Below are positions 22,346-34,260 of a DNA stretch of 64,000 bases, one piece after another (the stretch's first letter is position 1; every line of letters starts with the position of its first letter). Origin of the DNA: Lithodes maja (taxonomy: Eukaryota > Arthropoda > Malacostraca > Decapoda > Lithodidae); assembly GCA_037953745.1 (NCBI GenBank), contig JBAKBP010013066.1, positions 1 to 64,000 on the forward strand, written 5' to 3'. Made by a program: the position numbers and the translations under genes. A model generated the notes under the pieces. That model was not told the DNA's origin. It was given only the letters and a program-made list of their open reading frames with translations, and did no database searches.

Positions 22346-24193
22346 TGTTACGACCGGGCACTCGGGTACACTAGGGCTCTTACACAGGACTCGAGTATGG
22401 CTCGCTGCCACAACGGAAACACACGATCCCAACCCCAGAGTACTGCCAGCCGAACAAAAAACGCCACTACCCTCCAGAGTTCTATCTGCTATAACGGGGT
22501 ATACAAGAACTCGGTACTAGCGTTTCACACAACAGACTAATAGCAAGACGGAAGTTATCTAGTCTGGTCAACAATCAAACAAAGAAGAAAGTACTACAAC
22601 ACTAAAGAATAGTGTTGGCCGAAGCCGAAGTAATCCACCCTTGAACTAAGAACTTAAGAAGTCCTCCACCCTCTACTTCGGATCGGCACTATTACGTTAC
22701 GTTAAACAATAGTCCTCGAGCATCAAGCAAGGAATCTTCTGATAAGTTAGATGCTTCTCGAATACTCATAAGAAGTAAGTATCGGATTTTGAACAGCAAT
22801 TTAATGAATAACTCACTGGTAATTAAAGGCTTTAATTGACATAAGAAGAATTATAAGAATAAGCAATAGGATATGGCAAACATTAAGAAGAAGTACTCCG
22901 ACAATGCACTGGCAATAGCCTACTAAGATTGTGCTCGTGGGCCACTAATCTCTGAAGTAGCTAAGCGTGCCACACATGAAATCAATAGTGCTTAAACAAT
23001 AATATACATAAGGAGAAGCTTCAATACTATACTGTATCTGCTGGTCGAGCAAAGTCTAGCTGGGATATCTAAGGTTAAGAGACAATGGCTGAGCAAGCGG
23101 CTCGTAGCCTAGCGAGGTCCTTAAGACTGTGCGGCCAAATTACGGTAATTGACGGGATGCTCTCTTGAGAGATCCAGATCACTAGTATCTGGTTCTCTCC
23201 TGGCGATCCTCTCAAAGTCAAGCAAATGAGATAGCACAGTGTTGGGTGGCACAGGCAAAAGCCCTCACTCGCAACACAGTGCTAAACTCCCACGGTACAC
23301 AATCAAAAAGACCCCCTAGGCTTCCCACGTCTCCGTTGCAATTGTGCTGGTTCAACCAACCTAGCACTCATAGGAAATCACAACTCGAGGAACCCTATCC
23401 CAGTCTAGCATTACCTAAACCAGCAGAAAACAGGAACATGAATAATAGTACACAGGGAAATGCATATACGAGTGCAACAAACATCAATCAATCCTATTCT
23501 AGTTAACCCTTCCAAAAATAGGCTATCTAACAGGCACTTATCTCGTGAGAACTCAAGCGATAATACTTTGGCTGACTAAATCTGCACCAAAGGGGTCATG
23601 GAGGTTAAACAGGGACGAGAAGGGAAGAAGATAGGCTGTTCAGAGAGTAGAGAAAGTTCACATCAGTCGGAAGAATATGGATAGTTGCAAGGGATATGAG
23701 AAGTCGCTTTGCCTGATGAGTTCTGAGGAAAATGCGGCGGGACCTCCCTTTTTATACTCGGCCCTTTAGTGAGCATAACGCCAACTACTAAGGACCGCCC
23801 ACTGGCAATCATGACGTCATATTCTCTCTCAATCTGGGATCGACAAAGAACTTCCCACGCGCTGAAAGGGAGGAAGGGAGGAGGGAATTAGGCCTACCGG
23901 CCCGCGTGGCGCACTCACTGACCCCCCGCCACGTAATATCTCTCTCTCTCTCCTCTCATCATTACATACAAGTCCCACACACAATACTTATATCTAATGA
24001 TATAAAATAGAACTCGTTGACTTAGAAGAAAACAAAATACATAATGATAATACTTATAGTACAACGGTTCACATAAACTGAGTTAGGAAACTCTACACAG
24101 ACTACAGCCAAAGTTCCTGCCCTGACGATCCTAGCGAGAGTGGGGCCTGACTGGGCGTTCTGTACAGCATGCTCATACTCGACATGCGTCACA
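22346..24193 (-). repeat. 5' LTR of E2
   Basis: 1848 bp, TG...CA ends. TATA box at 23748-23756 (minus strand). Confidence 0.97.
23748..23756 (-). promoter_or_regulatory. TATA box of E2 promoter
   Basis: TATAAAAAG facing gag, about 440 bases into the 5' LTR in the direction of transcription. Same offset in all three LTRs of this family in the window. Confidence 0.6.
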
Positions 24194-24537
24194 ATATCAC
24201 GTCTTATAATATACCCCTAATGTTTGTACATATCACGTCTTATAATATACCCATAATGTTTGTACATATCACGTCTTATAATATACCCATAATGTTTGTA
24301 CATATCACGTCTTATAATATACCCATAATGTTTGTACATATCACGTCTTATAATATACCCATAATGTTTGTACATATCACGTCTTATAATATACCCATAA
24401 TGTTTGTACATATCACGTCTTATAATATACCCATAATGTTTGTACATATCACGTCTTATAATATACCCATAATGTTTGTACATATCACGTCTTATAATAT
24501 ACCCATAATGTTTGTACATATCACGTCTTATAATATA
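24194..24537. repeat. 36-bp tandem repeat, right part
   Basis: About nine and a half almost identical copies of the unit interrupted by E2. Together with the left part the original array had about 12 copies. Confidence 0.95.
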
Positions 24538-24688
24538 TTAATACATTTAGAATTGCCATTAGTAATTTACCCTAACTTGGTATATTTTCAAAATATATGT
24601 TTTATCAGTATAAATATTTACAATTCACCATTACGTCTTTGTGAGTCTGCTTGCCTGTTAGGTCTATAGAATATCTAAGCGGAATGTA

Positions 24689-24857
24689 CAGCTACAGGCA
24701 AATATTCGTGAGCTATTTCGATTTTCTTTATGCAAATATATCAAAACAGCTATATATCAATGTATGAATTATTCTGATTTTCATCTACATATCAATCTAA
24801 ATGGATTAATTTGCATAATAAAAATCACAAGAGCTCACGAACATTTGTCAGTAGCTG
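24689..24857. mobile_element. Tc1/mariner-like MITE
   Basis: 169 bp between TA dinucleotides (24687-24688 and 24858-24859). Imperfect inverted ends: CAGCTACAGGCAAATATTCG at the left and the complement of CGAACATTTGTCAGTAGCTG at the right. TA duplication and CAG start fit Tc1/mariner. No ORF. Confidence 0.75.
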
Positions 24858-24892
24858 TACATGATATATGAGCTGGGTTTTCGCGAGGCATG

Positions 24893-25010
24893 AAGTCAAG
24901 TAATCTTGACTAATCTTGGCAACAAACTTGACTTTTGCGAGCTTTGCCAGTTACCGGGAGCGTGAAAGTCAAGATGAGAGTCAAGATTAGTCAACATTAC
25001 TCCAGATTCC
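24893..25010. repeat. Small inverted repeat
   Basis: AAGTCAAGTAATCTTGACTA near 24893-24912 is imperfectly complementary to text at 24980-25005 (GTCAAGATTAGTCAACATTAC). It may be a decayed MITE. Nothing else was recognised between 24860 and 25232. Confidence 0.35.
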
Positions 25011-25236
25011 TCCAGAGATGTCATTGATTGATCTTGGCTTCTCAAAATTGTAGACTAACTTGGCGTCGATGTCCCCTTCAAGATTTGTCCTTTGATACGT
25101 AATTTATTTCGTAGAGTTTCTAAATATTTCGTACGTTCTAGATAATTATATAGTCCAATGTATTGAGTAGAATGACACCTTTTCCCTTGTCTGGACGGCA
25201 GAAAACCAAATCTGTATTATTTATTAGGTTCTTTAA

Positions 25237-25333
25237 CCCCTTCTGTACCAGCGACGTCTTTTTAATTATACTCTAGCTCTTTTTACACGATTTTGGGCAA
25301 TTTAAGAAGGATCTATGGTAATATTAATGGTTA
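25237..25333. mobile_element. Partial piggyBac-like MITE
   Basis: TTAACCCCTTCTGTACCAGC at 25233 begins like the other TTAA MITEs, and AATTTAAGAAGGATCTATGG matches the interior of copy 2. The right end is cut where the SINE starts. Confidence 0.6.
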
Positions 25334-25597
25334 AGGGGAGGTGTGGTGAAGTGGTCATGCCACTGGACTGGTAATCCAATGGTCCCGGGTTCGAATCCCG
25401 ATGTATCAATGGGAAGATATTATTGGGATGGAATTTGTGCTGTACCTAGGTATCAGTGCAGTACCACAAAGCCCACCGAAACGCCGATAAAACATCCTCA
25501 TTGTTCCCTGATTAAATAGCACTGTATGAATATTAAATAGCACTGTATGAATATTAAATAGCACTGTATGAATATTAAATAGCACTGTATGAATATT
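25334..25597 (+). mobile_element. tRNA-Thr-like SINE
   Basis: The head has A-box-like GTGGTGAAGTGGTCATGCCA and a B box GGTTCGAATCC (25388-25398). The anticodon-loop-like heptamer CTGGTAA would place GGT as anticodon, so a tRNA-Thr origin is likely. The body (GATATTATTGGGATGGAATT, AAGCCCACCGAAACG) is shared with the minus-strand copy at 46361-46897. The tail is four copies of ATTAAATAGCACTGTATGAAT. Confidence 0.85.
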
Positions 25598-27107
25598 TTG
25601 TTACGTATCTTGATCCTCAAGTGGTTAACTTGATGAATCTAGATAGCACAGAGATATATATTAAGGTATCAGTCAGCTGAAGGCAAAACAAAAGTAAAAT
25701 CTAATAAAATTATTTCCTGTTGTTGCTTCCTTTCCTTTTGGATCTTAGGACTTAGTATCCTTTATTGACTGATACTCTTTAATTATGAAAAATACTGAAA
25801 CTAATTAAAGTCATGTAGTATTTATAAAGAATATTATTTAACCGAAGCTTAGTAGGCTATGGTTATAAACCGAATAAGTTATATCTAAAGGACTATTAAT
25901 TCTATAAAAAGTCATGAAAGATAAATATTAAAGTAAGAATATTTCAGTCTCTTACCCTATTTGAAATGAATAGATAGTTTTCTTATATGTCCTTTTATTT
26001 ATATTTAATTTAATTATTCTTGGTTCTGGTCTTACGTTAATAGAATTATATTATTATTATCATCAGGAGTAATATTAAAGTCACATAAAAAGTTAGATAT
26101 ATATTTAATAATTAGTTAAATGTATTTCTTAACCACGTAACATTGGTTTGATTATGAGTAAATAAAGTTACAGGATCGTTTCATAGATTCGATTCAGGTC
26201 TCACTCAAATAATATGAAAAGCAAAATATAATATTTTGAAGCAAAAGAATTTTCTTCAGCTTAGGAAATCACTATAAGTAATATTAACACAGCCATGTTA
26301 GTCTAAGGCGATATTACTAATATGAGATAATAGCATCACCGTACTAAGCACCGTTAAGCAATGTAAGCTTAATTCAAAGAAAATGAAAGAACTCGTAAGT
26401 ATTAATATAAAACAATAGTATTACTTTCATCATAACCCAATTACTTAAAGAGTTGCTTTAGTCCACAAGTTAGTCAACTAAAATAGTTAAGTACTGTACA
26501 TAATAATAGCGTTAACGTTACTTCGCAATCAAATAGTTAAGTACACAATAATAGTAGCGTTAACGTTAATTCGCAATCAAATAGTTAAACACATAATAGT
26601 AGCGTTCACGTTAATTCCCAATCACATATCTCACTAACCAACATAACGTAAGTGTTTACACCGAACACACTTAACACACATTTATATAATCTGACTGACA
26701 GTCACAATCCCATTATAATACTTCACCCCGTCTTCCTCCAGCTGCAAGTTCACCTTCCCCAACTCCAAATGAGACTGATTTGAATGCCCACAACTCGGGT
26801 CTTATATACCAAACAATGATGGTGTAGGAACGAATCAGGAGGCGAGTGATGGTGCGCGCCCCTATCATAGCTCCTCGAGTTGCATAGCAGGTGCCTGGTC
26901 CAATCACAGCTCCCGGCGTCGATCATACGTCATAGCATCGTGGCATCGAGGTAGTTTGCAGGGTCCCCTATGACGCACGCAGGTGTGAAGGCTTGTTTGC
27001 AGGTATGCGGGCGAGGTAGTTTCCCCACTCGCTTCACCGTTTGGGTAGTTCGGCTCCTTCAACTCTAATTCTAACTCTTAAATTAACATACAGGGCTCCG
27101 TATGTCA
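25598..27107. other. AT-rich DNA; possible solo LTR start
   Basis: Begins TGTTACGTATC right after the SINE, like the LTRs of E1-E3 (TGTTACG). Around 26798 a TATATAAGACCCGAG string on the minus strand resembles the LTR promoter context. I could not find a matching right end or a duplication, so an LTR is only a possibility. No credible ORF. Confidence 0.25.
26481..26623. repeat. Three tandem copies of a 45-50-bp unit
   Basis: Unit: AAATAGTTAAGTAC, AATAATAGTAGCGTTAACGT, TAATTCGCAATC, at 26481, 26531 and 26579, with small length differences. Confidence 0.85.
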
Positions 27108-27225
27108 GAATTTCCATATTCAAAAAATATACTATAGGGGGGCAATGCCTAGTGAGTTCATTGCTCAATAAGTGGCGTTCTGAGAGTGATGGTCTGAATC
27201 TAGGGGTTGAGACAGTAAAGCACTG
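27108..27225 (+). repeat. Body fragment of the composite SINE family
   Basis: TCCATATTCAAAAAATATAC, GCAATGCCTAGTGAGTT and GAGACAGTAAAGCAC follow the same order as in the minus strand of 46361-46897 (GCAATGCCTGGTGAGTT, GAGACAGTGAAGCAC). The tRNA head is absent here. Confidence 0.7.
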
Positions 27226-27229
27226 GACG

Positions 27230-27490
27230 CAGCTCCCGATATGGGGCTGCTTCGTTCACTCTATTAGTTTGGCAATTTTAAGATCTTTCGCCCCATTTAT
27301 TTGCCAATATTAAGACCTTTCATGACATAATTACTGTAGGTGTCAATATTTTCGAGGCGAGTGATAGCGAGCCTGTTATTTAGGAGAAGGCCAGGATATT
27401 TTCTACCGAAAAATGTAAATTTTGTATTTCGAAGGGCGTTTTTAAGGGTATTGTTCTAAACTTCATAGAGCTCTAGGGAGGAAACTAAAA
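27230..27490 (-). repeat. Dispersed repeat (GAGCGATAGCGAG family), copy
   Basis: The same order of blocks as at 28300-28520, and in inverse orientation at 39696-39930 and 40425-40690: a CGCCCCATTT block, a GCGAGTGATAGCGAGCC block, CTACCGAAAAATGTA, and an end near CTAGGGAGGAAACT. Noncoding. Confidence 0.7.
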
Positions 27491-27559
27491 AGTTAATAAA
27501 TAAATATATAATACAAAAATGACAAATACATTAATATCTGCATACAATAGGAAAACATC

Positions 27560-27770
27560 AACCGTCTGAGGATCTTGACGGGTTTTGACAGTTTATTCTG
27601 GCTATCATTAACGATTGTATACAGCTTAGGAAGGATCTGTGGTAATTGTAAAGGTAAAGACTGTCTCAATTAACCCTCTGACTTCCATACACCTTTCCTA
27701 TTCTGAATATAATAGTCTAACAATAGCCAGAAAACAGAAAGGACGCGTATCAGCTCTTGAAAGGGTTAAT
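27560..27770. repeat. TTAA-ended repeat remnant
   Basis: AGCTCTTGAAAGGGTTAA at the right (near 27770), together with CTGACTTCCATACACCTTTCC, matches in reverse the text at 40014-40115. Probably another piggyBac-like MITE family member. Confidence 0.45.
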
Positions 27771-27871
27771 TGCCTTGAAGACGGTGCCTGCATCTGTGAA
27801 AGGCCTTAATATCGTTGTTTTGCCTTGTCTTATTATGTCTTTGCTCCACCTAGAACAGAAAAAAAAATCTC

Positions 27872-28236
27872 TCTCCATAAGGGGGGTGACCAGCCTTTTT
27901 TCGCTCTCTGGGTTGTATCCACTCGGCTGCATGCAGCCTATTGTTTTAAGACTTTTATCCCCATCCAGGTGTGGATTTATACCTGGCGAGCGATAGCGAG
28001 CCATCATATTTTGGATAATAAGTTAGCCAGCTGGCTAAATTTGAATATATTTCGATCGAAAAATGTCTCCGGCGAAGCCCGATTTCTCCATATAACGCTG
28101 GCTCGCTATCGCTCGCCAGGAAAAGATCTAAACCTGGATGGGGATTAATGGTTTAAAACAGTAAGCTGAATGGAGTGACATAGATACAACCAAGAACAAA
28201 ATAAGCAGGTCACCCCCCATAAAGGGTTCTAGTCTG
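27872..28236. repeat. Long imperfect inverted repeat (foldback)
   Basis: Arms of about 130 bases pair around a loop near 28000-28088. Paired blocks: CATAAGGGGGGTGACCAG with CAGGTCACCCCCCATAAAG; CCCCATCCAGGT with ACCTGGATGGGG; CCTGGCGAGCGATAGCGAGCC with its complement at 28091-28111. The inner block is the same motif that marks the dispersed family nearby. Confidence 0.75.
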
Positions 28237-28299
28237 CCGTAACCTCATAGACCAGTCTACCTAATTATCTACCACCGTCACGGGATAAAAGACGTTCAC

Positions 28300-28520
28300 T
28301 CCATTATTTTGGCGATTTTGAGACTACTCTCCTAATTTCTTTGTAAATATTAAGACATTTCGTGCCAATAAGGTGTCGATGTTTTTCCTGGCAAGCGATA
28401 GCGAGCGTGTAATTTACGAGAAATCGGCCAGGACATATTTCTACCGAAAAATGTACAATTTTATCTAGGAGAGGGATCTTGGGGATGTTCTTTTTAGCTT
28501 GATAGAGGTCTAGCGAGGAA
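28300..28520 (-). repeat. Dispersed repeat (GAGCGATAGCGAG family), copy
   Basis: Carries CAAGCGATAGCGAGCGTG, TTTCTACCGAAAAATGTACA and GATAGAGGTCTAGCGAGGAAAC in the same order as the copy at 27230-27490. Confidence 0.7.
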
Positions 28521-28690
28521 ACTGAAAAATAAGTAAATCAATAAATAATAAATAAACAAATACAGCCAACCACCCCTTAGACTTAGATGGTGTCGTAACT
28601 TCACACCCTGGCCTACCTAACTATCTACAGTACATCACAGTCTACAGATATATGCAGTACACCACCGCAGGGCAAGAACAACGAGTCCAG

Positions 28691-31011
28691 TGTTACGTCT
28701 TGGGATATATAAACACTGGGCTCTCTCTATTGGACTAGGTATGCGGCAACAAGCAACAACGGAAAACGCTAGATCCAACCCTTATCTATAAACCCAGGCA
28801 ACAAACCACCCTACACCGTCAAGAGTCCTGCCTGGACAACGAGGTATCCTATGACTCGGTTACAGGGTGCACGCACTATAGACTGCTGATAGTCAAGCAG
28901 GCTATATAAAAGATCACACAATTAAGTTGACTTAAAGCTTCAAGGAAAAGATAGATAACGGAATTAAATTGCAGAAACAATTTAATAACAAACTAGAAGA
29001 AAGTACATTTAACGTTACGTTAATTAATACAACTAATCACCCCTGCGTGAAAGAAGGTGAAAGCAAACAGTCCTCAAAACATCGTACAGGTAGACAAGAT
29101 GCGGGTTTCTAAACTGCATGCGGCTACTGTAGGATCTGATGCTTAGCAAAGAAAATACGTTACGGATTTAGAGAACTCTTAACTCATAAGCAGGAATAAA
29201 TATTAGTGATAGGCCATACAGTGTTGTTGTTGTTGTTGCTGTTCCTCAGGCTGTCTGGCCGAGCAGCCCCAAGGTCCCGAGCAAGGCCAAGGCCATAACC
29301 GAGCGACCCCACAGAACCCTCCCAGCTTACCACTAATAATGCCCAGGTGACCGAAGCCACTCAAAGGCGGGGAGCTGAGGAGGGTGTGGAAACGCCCGGG
29401 AAACAGAAGCCCCACCCAAGGCCCTGTGCCCCTCAGCAATTATAAAGGGAAAGTTGAGGGGCAAAGGAAAAATGTGACGCTTTGGCTCCCAATCTACCAA
29501 GGTTGGCAGTAGGGAGGTCAATCCACGGAAAAGACACCGTCACTTGAGATCTAGAAAATATATAAGTAAAAGGAACAGTCAGAGTAAGCTATGGGTATGG
29601 CAGAGAACGCTCAACTCTCATTCTGATAGACCAGCCCATCACCACAGGCCATACAGTGTATAATGGCATAGGTATAATTAAATAAAGGTAGCAACTCGCA
29701 ACATAACCACATACAGGTATGCTTCTCACTCTTAGTCAGGCAAGCCTGCTCGGACAGAGTCTCTAAGCCACACCCTGACTCACAATGCTCACAAAAACGG
29801 TAAACTGTGGCACAATAACAAGCATACAGAACTAATAAACCCCTAGCTGTTAATCTGCCAGGTGGCAGAGGTCTAGCCGGAAGGATATAGGCTTCGGATA
29901 CCCGGGCTGAGCCACCTGCTCTAGCCTAGGGACGTTCCCAAGTCTGTGCGCCAAATTACTCTAATTGAAAGGGTGTTCTCTTGAGAGACTCGGATCGCAA
30001 GTATCTGACTCTCCCCTGGCGACCCTAAAACAAAAGCAAGACGTGCTAGCGCAGTGCTGAGTGGACTAGGCAAGGGCCCTCACACAACACAACACTAGAC
30101 ACACAGGGACACAGACAAGAAAATGCCCCCAGACTCCCACGGGTATCCTAGTAAAGTCGTGCGGGTCCACAGGACTCGCACCAGCAGACTTTACTTAAAG
30201 GATCGCAAAAAGCCTCCCCTCCGGTCTAGCCCCTGCTAACCTGACACAAGAACACACTAGCAAGCATGAAACCACCAAATATGAGACAACAAAAAAAGCT
30301 TCCTAGGTCTCATTAACAATTACATCTCTGCATAAGGCCCAAATCCTATCTAGTTATCTGAGAGCTCGTTGTTAATACAATAATAGATATAAGGTCTATC
30401 AAGGGGATGGGATAATTAAATAGATTGGTGAAGTAGTGAAAGAAGGTATACAAAGTAAGAGAGAAAGTTTCTAAGTGGGGTTGAGAGGGATAGATATCAA
30501 GGGGGTCCGAAGGGTACGACAGTGAGGTGAGCTCCGAGTCCCGAATCTGTCTGGACCCCGCCCCAGGCATGCAGAATACATCCCATGCTCGGCAACACTC
30601 AACACAGTTGCCGGGTCAAAATCCTCTACCCCGTGCGTGAGTCGAAACTAAGCCTAACGTTGCAATCGAATGCATATGGCAACGCTTCAGGCTCGTCCCA
30701 AGCTGGCAAGCGAAGCAACGTCCCAAGACGGTCTCTCTCTCCCGCTCGTCTCCTCCCGCCCTCACTAGACTTACATCTTATATATTATAATGAAACAATC
30801 AACTATCGAGAATAAAATATACTAAGATGCGTTGGTTAAGAATAAGGGCAGCTATAAGCTGTGAAACAACATAAGAATATCCCAGACATTAGTTACGTTG
30901 TCGTAGGATATATACTAAGGAAAAGCTTGCCTGCCGCCAGCCGGTTTCTAAACGGCTGGGCAGCCGACACGCGCGCATGCCCGCACATGGCTACTATGCA
31001 GAAGCGTCACA
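28691..31011 (-). repeat. 3' LTR of E3 with inserted LINE tail
   Basis: 2321 bp, about 430 longer than its partner because of the insertion at 29225-29645. Otherwise it aligns end to end with 36662-38555. Confidence 0.93.
29225..29645 (-). mobile_element. 5'-truncated LINE tail inserted in the E3 LTR
   Basis: Flanked by a 14-bp duplication AGGCCATACAGTGT (29211-29224 and 29646-29659), single in the other LTR (37185-37198, one base different). On the minus strand it ends in (AAC)n. Its last codons (ALALLGTLGLLGQTA-stop) resemble the C-terminus of the LINE at 45224-49560 (FLRDSGLFSQAA-stop), so it is a relative of that family. Confidence 0.85.
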
Positions 31012-31022
31012 CCTCCCCCAAG
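31012..31022 (-). other. Polypurine tract of E3
   Basis: TCTTGGGGGAGG (minus) directly before the 3' LTR, the same as in E2. Confidence 0.85.
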
Positions 31023-31338
31023 ATATAAAACCCTTGACTAAGTTCTTCATATCTAACAGAAAGCTTCTCATAGTTCCACACACTGTTGCGACACAAGGCA
31101 CCATATATAAACAAAAATCAAGACTGTTGCGCTCCACCGAGCAAGTTCAACTAACTCAGCGACAATAAGCGAAAACATTCAACTTAGATACTGCTACAAC
31201 ATCTTATACAAAATTATACACGGTATAAAAAATAAAGAGTTTTTATAAGGTTTTTGCTTTTTTATTTATTTTTTTTTTCGGCTGAACTACAGTGACAGCC
31301 TATTTTCCTCCACACTCAACCCTCAATCCTGTGGCAGT

Positions 31339-34260
31339 CTAACGAACATCATCCACCCTTGATAGACAATCGGCTATCACGTTATCAGAACCGGCAATAT
31401 GGCGTATGTCCAGATTATACTCCTGAAGCATGAGTGACCACCTGGTCAGCCTCATATTCCGGTTATGAAACTGATTCAAGAATTTCAGAGGGTGATGATC
31501 GGTATAAACCACTACGACTGGTCCGAAAGCAGGAACATATACATCGAAGTGCCTGAGCGCCAGCACTATCGCCAGGAGTTCTTTTTCAATTACAGAGTAA
31601 TTCCTTTGTGCACTATTGAATTTTTTACTGTAAAAACTCACTGGATGTTCGATACCTTCATCATCTGTCTGTAACAAGACAGCCCCAGCCCCTACGCCAC
31701 TGGCATCAGTCGCCAGCTGAAAAGGTCTGCTGAAGTCCGGGGCCCTGAGTATGGGGTGGGTACATAACAGGTGTTTCACCAAGGAAAACGCCTCTGCACA
31801 CTCAGGAGACCACCGGAACTTCTTGTCCTTAGATAATAAGCCAGTTAAAGGTGCAAGTACAGTCGAATAGCCTTTGATGAAGCGACGATAATAGCCTATC
31901 ATACCTAGAAACCGCATGATTTGTTTCTTAGTCGTAGGCTGGGGAAACTGATCGATGGCTTTGATCTTTGTCTGTGGAGGGCACACCTGACCCATCCCCA
32001 TCTCGAACCCCAAGTACAAAACTGTGGCTTTGACAAAATCGCACTTACCCAGGTTTACCACCAAACCTGCTTCATTCAGTTTATTAAAAAGCTGTCCGAT
32101 GTGAGCACAGTGACTGTTAAAATCATCGTCGTATATTATGACATCATCTAGGTACACCGTACAGTTGGGAATGTCGGCTACAATGTCCTTTATTAATTTC
32201 TGAAACGTTGCAGGGGCATTTTTCAGCCCGTATGGCATAACATGGCAACGATATGTCGCACCGTCCACCACAAACCCACACACCTCTCACGCTCGCTCAG
32301 ACAAGGGCACTTGCCAATAACCCTTAACAAGGTCTATCTTAGTGAGGAACTTGGCTCTTCCTATCTTATCCACACTGTCGTCCACGCGAGGGAGAGGGTA
32401 GGCATTTGTGGGGGTTAAACCATTCAACCTGCGGAAATCTATACAAAACCGCACCTTGCCATCTGGTTTGGGCTGCAGTGTGACTGGGGAAGTCCACCTT
32501 ACTACACCCTCAGAAATCAGCCAACGCTTCAGCATATAATCCAGCTCTTCCCTAAGTGCTGGTAATTTAATAGGGGGAACACGGTATGGCACTGATTTAA
32601 AGGGCGGGTGGTCCCCAACATCGACATCGTGCACCGCTTGAGTAGTGAGGCCAGGATGCTCCGCGAAAACAGCTGGGTTTGAATCAAACAAGTGCTGCAC
32701 AGCTACACGCTGTTGCTCAGGCAGGTGCAATATCAACTCGTGAGCCACTTGTCTAGAATTCCCCGCCCACTGATCCGCGGAAACATGACAATCCCAATTA
32801 TCCTCCCCCGCAGCTTGACTGTCCCTTCCTCCTTTTCCACCACGATCGCTGCAGATCAACACCGGGACAGTGAGAGGCTCGGAGGGGCGCCTCACATACT
32901 CTTTCATCAGATTTACATGGCAAAGTTGGTTCTTTTTCTTACGATCAGGAGTAGCTACTAAATAGTCGAGATCAGAAACCTTCCTTACAACCCGATACGG
33001 ACCAGAATACTTGGCAGACAAGGGGTGTCTCACCAGAGGCAGTAGTATCAGTACCTCCTGATCTACTTCAAACTCCCTCAGCTTCACCTTCTGGTCGTAT
33101 CTGTCCTTCATCTGAGCTTGTGAACTCTTAAGGTTTCGACCTGCTACCTCCAAGCTCTTTAGCATTCTCTCACGGCTTTCAACTACGTACTTTAGAAGCG
33201 AGCATGGCTTTGTGACTCCCTCCCAGATCTCCTTGACTATGTGGAGGGGCCCCCTGACACTGTGTCCAAAACCCAACTCGTTCGGGCTAAATCCCAAGCT
33301 CTCCCCAGGTACTTCTCTCGCAGCAAATAAAACGTATGGGAGACCTAGATCCCAGTCCTTCCCATTTTCCATGCAATAACACCGCAACATACTCTTGAGA
33401 GTCGAGTGCCACCTTTCCAAAACTCCCTGACTCTCGGGATGGTAGGCAGATGACACCACAGACACTATCCCATGTTGCTGCATGGTCTGCTTAAACAGAG
33501 CAGAAGTAAAATTGGATCCCTGATCGGACTGGATCTCCTGAGGGTAGCCATAACGAGAGAAATAGACAAGTAGGTTTTTGACAACAGTCTTAGCCATCCC
33601 GTTGCGCATGGGGTAAGCATCTGGATACCGTGTTGCTACATCCATTACAGTTAGTAAAAATTTATTGCCGGCACTAGTGGGGGGCAATGGGCCAACCATA
33701 CCGATAACTACTTTGCTGAAGGGCGGCCCAATGACAGGGATGGGTTGCAACGGGGCTCTCGGGATGACCTGATTGGGTTTCCCAACAACTTGACAAGTGT
33801 GACACTGTGTCACCCATTACACGACACTCGCCTTTAACCCAGGCCACCAGAAAAGCTTGCTCAGAGCTGCCTCCGTCTTACCAGGTGCCCTGCCAAAGGC
33901 ACATCATGAGCTAATCTCAATAAGCTCTCACGGCACACCCTCGGTACTACTATGGGCCACTAATCCTGACCTGCCACCCCACTTTTTCTTGGGATCCTGA
34001 TGTCTCCGATACAAGATCCCCTCGGACAAGAAAAAATCACCAGGCTGCGCATCCCCATCGCTCTCCAGTTCGATAGCACCATTACCACACGCCCTGACTT
34101 CAGGATCTTCCAGCTGCAAGGAACATATATCAGCAGGTGCGAGATTATCCAAGTTCATCTTAAATAATTTATTTCCACCTCCAATGTCCCGCTGAGCCAT
34201 CCTTTCCTCACGCTGCGCATAACGATGCTGTTGCAGTCTCTTCCTGCCCTGCACCTGCAC
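31339..34260 (-). pseudogene. pol: Pol of E3: integrase, RT, RNase H, broken
   Basis: Pieces in minus-strand order. 33928-34260 is the post-protease linker (LQLEDPEVRACGNGAIE, GDAQPGDFF). 33814-33927 is the integrase HHCC region, damaged by a frameshift and a stop. 32287-33813 is the rest of integrase (CHTCQVVGKPNQV, then MVGPLPPT, SDQGSNFT, ESQGVLERWH), the GPY tail, linker and first RT motifs. UGA at 32284-32286 replaces the Lys codon of E2 (SERA-stop-EVCGF). 31339-32283 has YLDDVIIYDDDF and RNase H (ATDASGVGAG to CLSRVDD). In the first core motif E3 reads VIGMVGP where E2 has VVDMVGP, so the first catalytic Asp is lost. Confidence 0.92.

Larger units (their letters stand above)
14715..24193 (-). 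mobile_element. E2: near-intact Gmr1-like Ty3/gypsy LTR retrotransposon
   Basis: 9479 bp with two 1848-bp LTRs, primer-binding site, polypurine tract and one gag-pol frame broken by a single inserted base. Target duplication is ATAT (14711-14714 and 24194-24197). Removing the element and one ATAT restores a perfect 36-bp repeat unit. I found one LTR difference by eye (C at 15460, G at 23091), so insertion is recent. Pol order is protease, integrase, RT, RNase H. Confidence 0.97.

Noticed and set aside
24169..24669. Repetitive-protein gene (12-residue repeat NIPIMFVHITSY on plus; a similar one on minus)
   Set aside because: Both strands are open because the unit is 36 bp, a multiple of three. 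It is tandem DNA with no codon signal.
25334..25410. Functional tRNA-Thr gene
   Set aside because: The tRNA-like head runs straight into a SINE body that is repeated at 46361-46897, and the acceptor stem is not closed.
25598..27107. Complete solo LTR
   Set aside because: Only the TGTTACG start and a TATA-like string fit. No matching end or flanking duplication could be found.
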